64,000 bases of DNA from Planctobacterium marinum (lineage in GTDB: Bacteria; Pseudomonadota; Gammaproteobacteria; Enterobacterales; Alteromonadaceae), in assembly GCF_020687805.1 (NCBI RefSeq), contig NZ_JAJEWQ010000005.1:1-64000 (forward strand), given 5' to 3'. Made by a program: the position numbers and the translations under genes. Within the stretch, counting starts at the first letter, position 1, and each line of letters starts with the position of its first letter. Of the stretch, positions 21,501 to 27,884 are shown one piece after another. The notes beneath the pieces were generated by a model. The model was not told the origin of the DNA, did not search any database, and saw only the letters and a list, made by a program, of their open reading frames with translations.

Positions 21501-22075
21501 AAACAAGTGAAATAGAGCAAGCACTCGAAACCTGCGAATATGTTGACAAGTGTGCTGTTCGATACAAGCCTGTCAACGGGAATTGGCAATTTGTCGCTTA
21601 TCTGACCTTGGCGAAAACAGCAAACGAGTATTTCTCCATCGCCAATTTAAAACGGCATTTACAAGACTACCTCGACACTAACCAAATGCCATCGCATTTT
21701 GTTGTATTGGATGAATTGCCTCTGACTGCAAATCAAAAAATTGACGAATATGCACTTGCCAGACATGCGCAAAACACGCCCAAAAATATTCAGAAGCCAG
21801 CAACAGAAATGGAAAAACAACTCCATGAATTATGGTCTTCGGTACTAAAAAATGACGAACTTTGTGTTCAGGAAGACTTTTTTAGCTTAGGCGGACATTC
21901 GCTGCTAGTGACCAAATTAGTGTCCCGAATTAATGACAGGTTTAACGTTAATATCGATTTCCAAACTCTGTATCACAACAGCTCGATAAGAGAGGTCGCA
22001 AAACATATCGAGTGTCTAATTGAGCTCAAGGAAATTAAAACGAAGCATTCGAGCAAGAATAAGCTGGTTATCTAA
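12554..22075 (+). CDS. Three-module NRPS (C-A-PCP)x3; predicted Ala, Ala/Gly, aminoadipate-like
   Basis: This 3173-residue synthetase reads C (HHLMIDG, 140), A, PCP (Ser977), C (HHIVSDG, 1170), A, PCP (Ser2050), C (HHIVIDG, 2241), A, PCP (Ser3116). It has no epimerase or thioesterase. Pocket residues read by eye are D-L-F-N-N-A-L-T-Y-K for A1, identical to the alanine code known from saframycin and microcystin synthetases; D-L-Y-N-N-A-L-T-Y-K for A2 (alanine or glycine); and D-P-R-N-C-C-L-R-A-K for A3. A3 carries SHDPTQRD (2762-2769) and FTSGTVGEPKG, the style of fungal LYS2 aminoadipate-activating domains. Because the protein opens with a C domain and no upstream module is evident, that domain may attach an acyl starter. 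The C-terminal tail (SSKNKLVI) may dock onto the TubC-type domain of the minus-strand NRPS. The start has the site AGGTAGGTAGGA. Confidence 0.95.
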   Translation: MQHLQSKTHLLPLTEAQQDIYFDQLHNLDCPLYNIGGYIKLPAIDAQRLFQAHRKLIMENDVFGLRIIIDDDEVYQCIVEERDTELSVIDLSDVVTPQVAAENWIADLFATILPIENCSLYNSYLLKLSEHSYYYVGLAHHLMIDGFGFANWAKKLSEAYNYQPAPPALSWQSVIEKDLKYQQSRRRESDKRYWQETMQSAPKPFLHPQYKHLFPDKKPTPSRRHCTTIPEDIHHKLHTVAKTNDVAVGQVYLGLILSYFARNYDTDNFVVGCPLHNRNNALEKNTVGVFTGISPMVLNIDKSSSLASLYHSIKNAMRRGFKHQKYPIGHTIRDFAANQELYQIGFNYLSLNSFLNFNQDACDLVYTSHNYEQTPIMFTIWEYGDSGKVELQIDHNLSYFSSQDITLMASRLEHMINQVVYSDSCTLGTDLEILPPVEFELLRSFSQGPVADYPLGVPITQLFETQAGESPDNLAMISDQGPLTYKELNQKVNQFAHYLLVMGCQPGDYIGIHLERGESLVVALLAVLKIGGSYIPLDPKYPKSRIMAIVTDSHLSWIISNSEFEVNDSTTIIAMTGDCVNNQSTANPRIEFPKNPVAYVIYTSGSTGKPKGVLISHDNLMSLVCWARQTYSDDQLRSVLASTSINFDLSAFEIFVPLSYGFTTVVVENALSLLHTSYDVSLINTVPSAIKTLTEMQVIPQTVNTVNLAGEPLPKQAVNDLLMTTSCQSVHNLYGPSEDTTYSTNALFTKKISTKPHIGKPIDNTQAFVLDKHLKPTPIGICGELYLAGRGVSQGYLNQPALTAERFLPLDYCEGLAYRTGDLVKWNHDGTLDYIGRNDSQVKIRGHRIELGDIDFHLRDIEVVKDAVTVVMADALTSYITLHDKAGTSIKQALSSKLPEYMVPSVIIELEELPLLPNGKVDKKALPLPTSTQRSSSIAKPSNDTERTLTQLWGDVLNAPPESIGVDDNFFTIGGHSLLAVELSNKIRNTFGIDFPFQKIFEFPTVGQISEFISDAPCETALQIRQRPEETTDFDLSFAQQRLWLFHQINGASAEYNMAKAFLVKGVFNVSAAEQALTQIQRRHKILNTRLTSLDGKPRQCIANSRDFALDFHDLTSLPAPIRTEAANELLDKNHRYVFQLEQEPLLRMGYIALSNETGDEEGILYCNMHHIVSDGYSIAILIKEFNHFYQATSNTQSQQLPPLDIQYSDYIYWEKDWLNGEHYQQQLKYWQKQLQDIPPVHALPLSYPRPATQTFAGDRVFTVIQPSERQSLQHLCEQQDATLFMGLYSLLSVLMGHYSNETDIVIGAPSANRQQSELQSLIGFFVNNLVLRCDLSTNPGFKQLLKQNRTVVLDAFKHQQVPFDKIVDSVIPQRSLSYNPIIQVMLVFQSNTHTELALPGIEIEELDSPSPYAKFDLSLIVHPQQNGALKLEWEFNKTLFSLDFIKKFADHYERLAQCVCQAPEQPVLALDFLSKRQKQHLLTELNPAISDDQLPTIIDLFERQVRKTPEATAVTFEHQTISYSKLNERAECLAQILYANNGNRETPTIGVCLDRSIDLIVAILAVLKTGAAYVPIDPNYPKSRQQYIVKDSQISQLLTTQSIRAQISIETVETICLDNLDISGRNISTHPVADKLRDSADDSLCYIIYTSGSTGNPKGVMISQKNVATLINWSHNTYSEEELASVLFSTSVCFDLSIYEMFVPLTCGGQIAVVSNILNRSQFPDGKPLSLINSVPSALENLLSNDALPASVKVVNCAGEPLSTSLVNKLYEAGVGKVYDLYGPSEDTTYSSYKLRESGKKPAIGRPIDNTQFFIVNGANTLVPKGAIGELLIGGSGLSLGYFNKPDLTEERFTANPFVHYAPDLLAQRVYRTGDLVRYNHEGDIEYVGRIDHQVKLRGFRIELGEIEHQLISSPVVKNAVVLVRATSNNQKQLVAFLQTERTCESLDSPLQLLSKELQEQIEGFIGNVLPPYMLPNAYIQMAELPLTPNAKIDRKKLMSIALPVASRSIIPPVTKMESLLHKLWCDLLGIAPETLSIYDSFFSVGGNSLQSASLIHRLNAQQGISISLKELFEHQCIKDLAHCIEDKEKESFADLLLRKSSGINLKTPQPLSYTQQRIWLVEQIEGASNKHNIVGSMSVRGALSSEKIKAAFVALVNAHPILKVCFGNSENGEVLQQASEIPDPGYEYVDVSVDLTNINLDAHVDAFTKTTFDLTRPSLIKMMLIKYSEDHFKIILNVHHIVIDGWSLSLLFNEFFQRYLNGNTTNDASAKQPNYFDYVVWQKAFLASSAAEKQRAFWQTHLKQLPTKLQLPFPKPKPNSSYSDCNLVIDARLKQTLQEYAQVNNSTLFNIVHCALSVVLARLTNRYDFVLGIPIANRMLSGSENILGPFVNNLPVRSQFQQNTTFSELLTQLTTSMNQVLLHQELPYELVQEALIESGEEASDSLFNVMLNYLNLPEMQTGHDDLQMSLDAPPTIANKFDVTVYVSNTATELELRINYSAQKFCSDYMQLMLNQIANCLENIVEYHEKPVISLPLLQQDTVLIPDAKLNTYKSESWIGPVSECFEQAVSQFPDNIAISYKQKTWRYHELSITINRVCHYLTDCGVKTGDSIAIMANRNDITVIALMSCLKFGARFVMLTDITPPKKLSQQLHVAQPDAILFTDGNITVSQTVTEYSVASKIPGIDVSAVIESTEAYPETFDGPVISAEQTAYIAFTSGTVGEPKGVIGNQRALSQFLPWTIKTFSLSSKDNYGMLSGLSHDPTQRDVFTALSTGAQLSIPESITDPKALGDWLINNNISTLNITASMAKFLWGSQKPKISALRLVCFCGEPLPRYVVNNLQQNNAALKIINLYGSTESCRALSYFDVSDSSEQQDLSDSVSIGKGIDDCQLILLNDNNQQCAVGEVGEIGIRSRYLTDGYVNNTEQTTKRYIINPLSKNENDKSDKIYLTGDLGLYLKDGSVHHLGRKDSQVKVRGFRIETSEIEQALETCEYVDKCAVRYKPVNGNWQFVAYLTLAKTANEYFSIANLKRHLQDYLDTNQMPSHFVVLDELPLTANQKIDEYALARHAQNTPKNIQKPATEMEKQLHELWSSVLKNDELCVQEDFFSLGGHSLLVTKLVSRINDRFNVNIDFQTLYHNSSIREVAKHIECLIELKEIKTKHSSKNKLVI

Positions 22076-22133
22076 AAAATAAATCACGAGTAGACAACGA
22101 TAGTAATCGTTCATGCAAACTAAGGGGGAGTAG

Positions 22134-23114
22134 ATGATGTCTGGATTAGCTTCAGTAGAGCAAGTATCGAGGCTAGAAAGCGGTGTTATATTCATCACCA
22201 AGGATACCAATAGTGGAACAGTCGCACAGTGGATTGATGACAATATCACCCACATTAGAAGCCAGTTTAAAGAACACGGCTGTTTACTGCTTCGCAAATT
22301 ACCTTTGCACAGCAGTAATCAATTTGGCAAAGCGCTGTCGCAAATTATTGGTGCTGAGTTATTGGAATACACCTACAGGTCTACGCCCAGAAAAGGATTA
22401 AAAGGCGGAGTGTATACCGCTACTGAATACTACGCTGATGAAACCATTTTGCAGCACAATGAAAATGCCTACTCTAATACGTTTCCCAGCGACCTTGGCT
22501 TTTATTGTATGACACCGGCTCAACATGGCGGCCAAACACCGATTTGTGATAGCAGGAAAATATATCATCAAATTCCAGAAGCGATACGAGACAACTTTGA
22601 AAAGAAAGGCATTTTATACGTACGCAATTATTCTAATTTTGATTTGCCGTGGGAAGAAGTATTTCAAACCAATAGCAAAGATGATGTCGAGAAATATTGC
22701 CAAATGAATGACATTTCATGGCAATGGCTACCCGACAATTGTTTGCGTACTAAGCAGATCTTACCGGCAACAATTGTTCACCCCGATACAGGTGAAACTA
22801 TCTGGTTCAACCAAGCGCATTTGTTTCACGTTTCAGCTCTCAATAACGACGTCAGATCTCAGCTACAAAATCTAGGTGAAGAGAATCTCCCGCGAAATAC
22901 CTATTACGGTGATGGTTCCTCGATTGATGAAGCAGACCTGACCTTAATTCGAAATCTGTACCAGGAAAACAAAATCCTATTCGACTGGCAACGCGGTGAT
23001 TTAATGATCCTTGATAACCTCAGGTACACCCATGGGCGAGAGCCATATCAAGGCAACAGAAAAGTGTTAGTAGGCATGTCTGGGGCGAAACAATTTAGCG
23101 ACTTATCACAGTGA
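22134..23114 (+). CDS. SyrP/TauD-family Fe(II)/2-oxoglutarate oxygenase
   Basis: A 326-residue TauD/TfdA-like enzyme. The iron ligands are visible as H108-x-E110 in LQHNENAYS and the distal H300 in RYTHGREPY; Arg309 probably binds 2-oxoglutarate. The H-x-E variant is shared with clavaminate-synthase- and SyrP-like proteins, which hydroxylate amino acids, often the beta carbon while bound to a carrier protein. It follows the NRPS after 58 bases with a strong GGGGGAG site; either of two adjacent ATG codons may be used. Likely role: hydroxylation of an NRPS-bound residue, perhaps the acidic residue of module 3. A hydroxylated acidic residue would be a good iron ligand, but that is inference. Confidence 0.88.
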   Translation: MMSGLASVEQVSRLESGVIFITKDTNSGTVAQWIDDNITHIRSQFKEHGCLLLRKLPLHSSNQFGKALSQIIGAELLEYTYRSTPRKGLKGGVYTATEYYADETILQHNENAYSNTFPSDLGFYCMTPAQHGGQTPICDSRKIYHQIPEAIRDNFEKKGILYVRNYSNFDLPWEEVFQTNSKDDVEKYCQMNDISWQWLPDNCLRTKQILPATIVHPDTGETIWFNQAHLFHVSALNNDVRSQLQNLGEENLPRNTYYGDGSSIDEADLTLIRNLYQENKILFDWQRGDLMILDNLRYTHGREPYQGNRKVLVGMSGAKQFSDLSQ

Positions 23115-23185
23115 TAATGACCTTTCCTTTAGCATTTTAATAATAAGAATTTACCTAAAGGGTAACCTGAATACACGGCAATTAT

Positions 23186-24610
23186 ATGAAAACAGAAGAC
23201 GCATACACCAGACTCAAGACGCTTTCTAACTACTCTGAGACATACCGCAATTTAGCAGACTCTCTGGCCAATAAAAACAAAGTAATGAGCATGTCATTTG
23301 ACTATGCTGATGAGAAAATACCGGATTTCATGAAGCATTATGAGTATCCGGTGTCAGCAGTACCTGTCATTATCTCTCAGAAAGATATTAAAAAGCACAA
23401 CCGTTTTATAGAAAGAATTATTCCACTGATTTATAGAGCCCTGGATGTGTATTTCAAAGGTGACGAAAGTTTATTCTCACGTTATTTGAATGAACCCGAA
23501 TTTTTGTTGCCTCTCATTTTAAATACACCATATGAACCGGGTAAGTTTTTCATACGCTACGATGCGTTATTTTCAGACAATGAATTCAAAGTACTGGAGA
23601 TAAATGTAGGAAGTACGGTTGGAGGATGGCAACACGATTGGTTGAGCCCGGTAACTATTGAAAACCTGCACAATGCCACGGACGTAGATCGCTCAAACGT
23701 TTCTCATCACAATGTTACCAAAGCTATGTTTTCTTCGTTGTACAAGGAAATCAGCAAGGATGCTTCAAGAACAAGTGCAAACGTACTGATTTTCACTTCA
23801 GAACAAACTGACTTCCAGACGGAAAGCTTCAAAGCAGAATACCGAAAAGTATGGGCTAACACCCAACAGAGTCTGCGCGGACAACTATACTTCTTTGACA
23901 ACTTCGATGATTTAGTTTTCACAAACCAAGGGGAGTTACACTTCGAGGGTGAAAAAATCGACGCCATCTTGCTAACGATGGCTGAAGGCATTTTTGTGCC
24001 AAACGAAATCATGTTGAAACTCCTCACCTGTTCAATGCGCAATAACCTGGTCTTTCCAGATAATCCAGCCATTACTATTGTTGGCAACAAGTCTGTACTA
24101 GCACTTGTCCACGAAACTAAGTTTCTTGCATCATTAAACCAAGAGGATGTGTCCTTCATTCAAAGCCATATCCCTTGGACAAGTAAAGTTGAGGATAAGG
24201 AAATATTATGGCAAGGCACACCCCACTCATTACTTTCGTTTTTGCAGGACAAAAAAGAGCAATTGGTAGTAAAGAAGGCTCGCTCGCAACAAGGTAAGGA
24301 CGTATATGTGGGACGTTATTGCTCCCCAGGCAAATGGAATGAAGCGATAGAGAAAGCATTGCAAGGGCACGACTGGATTGTCCAGCAATATTGTGAATCG
24401 GATGAATTCCTTTGTTTAGATGCGGATGGCAAGCTGCTCCCCACCAAACCAGTTTGGGGAGTTTTCGATATAGATAGTGCCTATTCCGGTGCCTTTCTCA
24501 GGGCAGAATTAACAGACTCCCAAAATGGTGTCATCAATTCAAGCAATGGCGCCATTGAATTTATGGTGCTCGAAGAGAACCCGGTAAAAAGAAAACGCTT
24601 AATGCTGTAG
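23186..24610 (+). CDS. ATP-grasp-like ligase of peptide locus (putative)
   Basis: A 474-residue soluble protein. The segment FKVLEINVGSTVGGW resembles the L-E-x-N-x-G-s-x-x-G signature of glutathionylspermidine-synthase-like and circularly permuted ATP-grasp proteins, and LVVKKARSQQGKDVYVGR resembles an ATP-binding lysine plus glycine loop. ATP-grasp enzymes join a carboxylate to an amine through an acyl phosphate. It lies 71 bases after the oxygenase in the same direction, so it probably belongs to the NRPS operon and may add or make a non-ribosomal building block. No known pathway member is recognised, and the substrate cannot be predicted. Fold assignment is moderate; assignment to the pathway rests on position. 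Confidence 0.6.
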   Translation: MKTEDAYTRLKTLSNYSETYRNLADSLANKNKVMSMSFDYADEKIPDFMKHYEYPVSAVPVIISQKDIKKHNRFIERIIPLIYRALDVYFKGDESLFSRYLNEPEFLLPLILNTPYEPGKFFIRYDALFSDNEFKVLEINVGSTVGGWQHDWLSPVTIENLHNATDVDRSNVSHHNVTKAMFSSLYKEISKDASRTSANVLIFTSEQTDFQTESFKAEYRKVWANTQQSLRGQLYFFDNFDDLVFTNQGELHFEGEKIDAILLTMAEGIFVPNEIMLKLLTCSMRNNLVFPDNPAITIVGNKSVLALVHETKFLASLNQEDVSFIQSHIPWTSKVEDKEILWQGTPHSLLSFLQDKKEQLVVKKARSQQGKDVYVGRYCSPGKWNEAIEKALQGHDWIVQQYCESDEFLCLDADGKLLPTKPVWGVFDIDSAYSGAFLRAELTDSQNGVINSSNGAIEFMVLEENPVKRKRLML

Positions 24611-24727
24611 CAAACCGACATAAACAGAAGCAAAGATTTGCGCTGAATTGGCGAGTTTTAAAACGTTTAACAAAAACACTCTCCGGATAAAACTTAGAAA
24701 CTAATCTATTTAGAGGACTTATGCCCT

Positions 24728-25354
24728 ATGAACTATAAAATATTCACTTTTCTATTCTTATTAGTAAATTCACCAAATGTTTTTGCCCAGGAGCAATACG
24801 AGGAGAACATACATTACAAAGTTGTGTCGCAACACAGTAGTAAAGTGCCCGTGGTAAAGGAATTCTTCTCATATTGGTGCGCCCATTGTTACAGAGTTGA
24901 ATCATTGTTTGTTAAAGACCTCAAAAGACAATTACCCGAAAACGTTAAATTGGAAAAAATTCACGTTGATTTTATGCCATTTACCAATCAGGAAAATCAG
25001 AAAAACATGACGAATCTGATGTTATACGGCAGAATGAAAGCGAAGGAAGACGAGATTACATCGGCCATTTTCGAATCCATTCACGAAAAACGTAACAGAC
25101 TTGATTCCCTGCAAGACGCACAACATTTGCTCGCTGAATTAGGTATCACTATTGAGATGTTCGAAAAAGCAACCAATAGTATTGATTTCAACGACTTGAG
25201 CGAAAAAAACAAACAACAAGTTCAAAAATACAGAGCACATTTTAACTCCGTGCCAACCTTTATCGTTAACGATAAGTACAAAGTATTGTTCTCACGAGGT
25301 ATGACTATGGAAGATATGACCAAGTTAATTCTTTGGCTCGTTGAATTAGATTGA
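24728..25354 (+). CDS. DsbA-like periplasmic thiol:disulfide oxidoreductase
   Basis: A 208-residue thioredoxin-fold protein with a signal peptide (cleavage likely after NVFA, residue 20), the active site W-C51-A-H-C54 and the cis-proline loop SVPTFIVN. That is the DsbA layout with CAHC instead of E. coli's CPHC. A 35-45-residue helical insertion (YGRMKAKEDEI onward) is as in DsbA. It ends the plus-strand run of the peptide locus, 117 bases after the ATP-grasp gene, with an AGAGG site upstream. It may form a disulfide in an exported peptide or in a periplasmic enzyme of the pathway, or be a general paralogue that sits here by chance. A dedicated role in product maturation is inference. Confidence 0.88.
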   Translation: MNYKIFTFLFLLVNSPNVFAQEQYEENIHYKVVSQHSSKVPVVKEFFSYWCAHCYRVESLFVKDLKRQLPENVKLEKIHVDFMPFTNQENQKNMTNLMLYGRMKAKEDEITSAIFESIHEKRNRLDSLQDAQHLLAELGITIEMFEKATNSIDFNDLSEKNKQQVQKYRAHFNSVPTFIVNDKYKVLFSRGMTMEDMTKLILWLVELD

Positions 25355-25788
25355 AATGTGAGCTCAATATTCAAAAGTACTACACTTCTTACCAAAAAAT
25401 TCATAACAACGCCCTAACAAAAGACCACATGAAAGTCTCGGGAATCTGCCTTCGTTGCCATACAGTGCGAAACTAAAAACTCAGATTTTTAGCTGTGCCA
25501 TTACAGGGAAGTGGACAGCCAAATCTTCACTGTTGTCCAGTAACTAAAGTTTCTTTGCATTGCATCAGTAATCGCCCTTAACGACCAGATATCCCCAAAT
25601 GCCCAGAAGTGCCTGTTATTTGCGGCTCACTGCTTTCCAACATTCAATTGCAACATAACGCACCTTTGGATGGAGTGCATTGTCGCCGACAGACGGAACC
25701 GTGATCTGTATATTTCCCCAAACAAACTTGCAAATGAGAATCATTACCAATAATATAGCGTAAATTCATTTCGCGTAATTTATATACC
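25355..25788. other. Boundary region between peptide locus and petrobactin locus
   Basis: No gene is seen. Base composition changes here: genes to the left are clearly richer in A and T than those to the right. The stretch ends in the promoter of the two-component system, with a Fur-like box listed separately. No integrase, tRNA or attachment site was recognised. Confidence 0.5.
25730..25748 (+). promoter_or_regulatory. Fur-like box upstream of the response regulator
   Basis: By hand alignment the sequence gcaaatgagaatcattacc matches the 19-bp Fur consensus at 15 positions. It lies about 40 bases before the start codon, where it could overlap the promoter. It suggests the two-component system is made when iron is scarce. 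Confidence 0.65.
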
Positions 25789-26478
25789 ATGAATGCCCGC
25801 CGAATTTTAATTATCGAAGATGATGTGACCCTCAGTGCACAGGTTGCAGAACTGTTGCAAGGCAGAGGATTTAAGACCCAACAATGTCAGGATGGCGAAC
25901 AAGGTTTGTTGGCCGCATTGCAACAACGTTTTGACTTAATCTTACTGGATGTGTTGCTGCCCGGCATGAACGGGTTTTCGATTCTCGAACAGTTGCGCAA
26001 AGTCAAACACACCCCGGTAATGATGGTGACCGCATGCGGAGCCGAGCAAGAACGCATTCAGGGCTACAGTAGTGGGGCTGATGACTACCTGCCTAAACCC
26101 TTTAACTTTACCGAGATGCTGGTTCGCATTGAAGCGCTGTTGCGCCGTTCATTTGGGTATCACAAAGCCTCTGTACCGGGTAATAGCCTCACCATAGATC
26201 AACTGCAGCTCAACCGCAGTACGCAGCAAACGGCGTTTAGCGGCAAAGATGTTAGCCTTACGCCGTTGCAGTTTAAATTGCTTTGGGTGTTGTTAGAAAA
26301 TCGGGAACAGGTACTGAGCAAACCTCTGCTCTACCAGACCGTGCTTAACCGTCCATTTAGTCGCTACGATCGCAGCCTCGACATGCACATGAGCCGGGTG
26401 CGCAAAAAGCTGGAAGATGCAGGCATGGCGTCGCACAGGCTGGCTACAGTACATGGCAAAGGGTATCGATTTGCATGA
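25789..26478 (+). CDS. OmpR/CpxR-family response regulator
   Basis: A 229-residue regulator: receiver domain with acidic pair D11/D12, phospho-acceptor D54 and conserved K103, then a winged-helix DNA-binding domain with SLDMHMSRVRKKL and GKGYRF. The C-terminal helix resembles CpxR and related proteins. Its stop overlaps the start of the sensor kinase as ATGA. A Fur-like box lies just upstream, and the petrobactin operon converges from the right, so control of iron acquisition is likely. OmpR-family proteins bind tandem half-sites; the TGTAAC direct repeats before asbA, the MATE gene and DUF2218 are candidates. No obvious ribosome site precedes the ATG. Confidence 0.92.
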   Translation: MNARRILIIEDDVTLSAQVAELLQGRGFKTQQCQDGEQGLLAALQQRFDLILLDVLLPGMNGFSILEQLRKVKHTPVMMVTACGAEQERIQGYSSGADDYLPKPFNFTEMLVRIEALLRRSFGYHKASVPGNSLTIDQLQLNRSTQQTAFSGKDVSLTPLQFKLLWVLLENREQVLSKPLLYQTVLNRPFSRYDRSLDMHMSRVRKKLEDAGMASHRLATVHGKGYRFA

Positions 26479-27884
26479 AAAATAGCTTGCTATGGAAGCT
26501 GCTGGCAACTATCGGTGTGGGCACAGTACTGTTGTTTTGGGCAATTAGTTGGCTGACCGAACAAACCCAAACCAAAATGAGTTATCTCGCTCAGGAGCAC
26601 CAACAGCAATTATTGGATTACGGGCGACAGGCAGAGCAAGCCTGGCTAACCCAGGGGGAAGCAGCACTGGCACAATGGCTCAAAGCACTGCAGGCCAAAG
26701 AAGATACCTGGGCTGCGGTGGTTTCATCCCGTATTGTGCCACTGGCTGACAGTGTTATTCCAGCGCAATACAAGGAACGTTATCAGATAGGGCGCAGTGT
26801 CGAATGGAAAGTGCATCTGGATTTTAATTATAACCCGGTCATGGAAGTTCCCTTTCTGGATGCTGATACACACTTACTGATCCGCTTACCGCAGCGAATG
26901 CGCCCCGGCAATTGGCTTTTGCAAATGGAGCTGTTACTGCAGTTCGCCCTTCCCTTACTGGTACTTTGTGCTTTGAGTTATATTCTTTATCAGCACGTGA
27001 TGGTTCCCTTGCGAAAACTGGAAACGGCAACCCGGGAATTCAGTATGGGCAATATGGAAGTGCGGGTATACAGTGCCGTGCAGGATCGGGAAGATGAACT
27101 GGCTCGACTCGCCCTGACATTCGATCAAATGGCCCAGCGCACCAGCCAGCTCATCTATAATCAGCGACAGATGTTATCAGATCTGTCCCATGAACTACGT
27201 ACTCCACTAACCCGAATCGATATGGCCATTGACCTGTTACAGGCGCAACCCAATGCTGAACAGGCATTGCAGCGACTGCGTTACGAAGCACAAACGATGC
27301 GGGAACTGGCAGAAGATACCCTGACCCTGGCGTGGCTGAATACCGAATCACCGCAACTTAACGGCGATAGTTTCGATCTGGTGGAATTGCTCCAGGTGAT
27401 TGCCGACGATGCCCGTTTTGAATTTCCGGATCAGGGACTGCACATGCAGCTGCCCAAAGAAGCCCTGCTGAGCCACAGCAATCAACAGGCATTGGGTCAG
27501 GCCATAGAAAATATCTTGCGAAATGCACTGCGCCATACTCCAAAAACAGGCACTGTGGATGTGACCCTTAGCGAGTCAGCAGCACAGTTCGAGCTTGTTA
27601 TCAGTGATCAGGGGCCAGGAGTACCGGAACCGCTATTACTGGATATTTTTAAGCCCTTTTTTCGGGTAGATGCTGCTCGCAGTAATCACAATACGTTGGC
27701 GACCCCGGGAGCAACGTCAGGGGCAGTTATCCAGACCGGTAAACGCGGTGGGTTTGGCCTTGGCCTGGCCTTGGCACAACGACAGGTGCAGGCCGTTGGT
27801 GGCACCATCAACGCCAGTAATCAACGCAATAATGCCGGAGAGACCTCCGGTCTGCAAATCAGGATACGCTTGCCCCGGCACTAA
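26475..27884 (+). CDS. Membrane sensor histidine kinase
   Basis: A 469-residue kinase with a transmembrane helix near 9-28, a periplasmic sensor region of about 120 residues, a second helix near 155-175, a HAMP domain (HVMVPLRKLE onward), the phospho-acceptor H239 in DLSHELRTPL and an ATPase domain with the N box (ENILRNALRHTP) and glycine boxes (DQGPGVPE, GFGLGLAL). It is cotranscribed with the response regulator. The periplasmic region has no recognised ligand motif; given the Fur-like box and neighbouring siderophore genes it may sense a ferric siderophore or metal state. Its last 26 bases overlap the convergent acyltransferase gene. Confidence 0.92.
   Translation: MKNSLLWKLLATIGVGTVLLFWAISWLTEQTQTKMSYLAQEHQQQLLDYGRQAEQAWLTQGEAALAQWLKALQAKEDTWAAVVSSRIVPLADSVIPAQYKERYQIGRSVEWKVHLDFNYNPVMEVPFLDADTHLLIRLPQRMRPGNWLLQMELLLQFALPLLVLCALSYILYQHVMVPLRKLETATREFSMGNMEVRVYSAVQDREDELARLALTFDQMAQRTSQLIYNQRQMLSDLSHELRTPLTRIDMAIDLLQAQPNAEQALQRLRYEAQTMRELAEDTLTLAWLNTESPQLNGDSFDLVELLQVIADDARFEFPDQGLHMQLPKEALLSHSNQQALGQAIENILRNALRHTPKTGTVDVTLSESAAQFELVISDQGPGVPEPLLLDIFKPFFRVDAARSNHNTLATPGATSGAVIQTGKRGGFGLGLALAQRQVQAVGGTINASNQRNNAGETSGLQIRIRLPRH

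Noticed and set aside
8511-25354. A beta-lactam pathway, suggested by penicillin acylase, an aminoadipate-type domain and a clavaminate-synthase-like oxygenase
   Set aside because: No isopenicillin N synthase, beta-lactam synthetase or Cys/Val adenylation pockets are seen; the exporter and acylase fit a PvdE/PvdQ-type peptide better.
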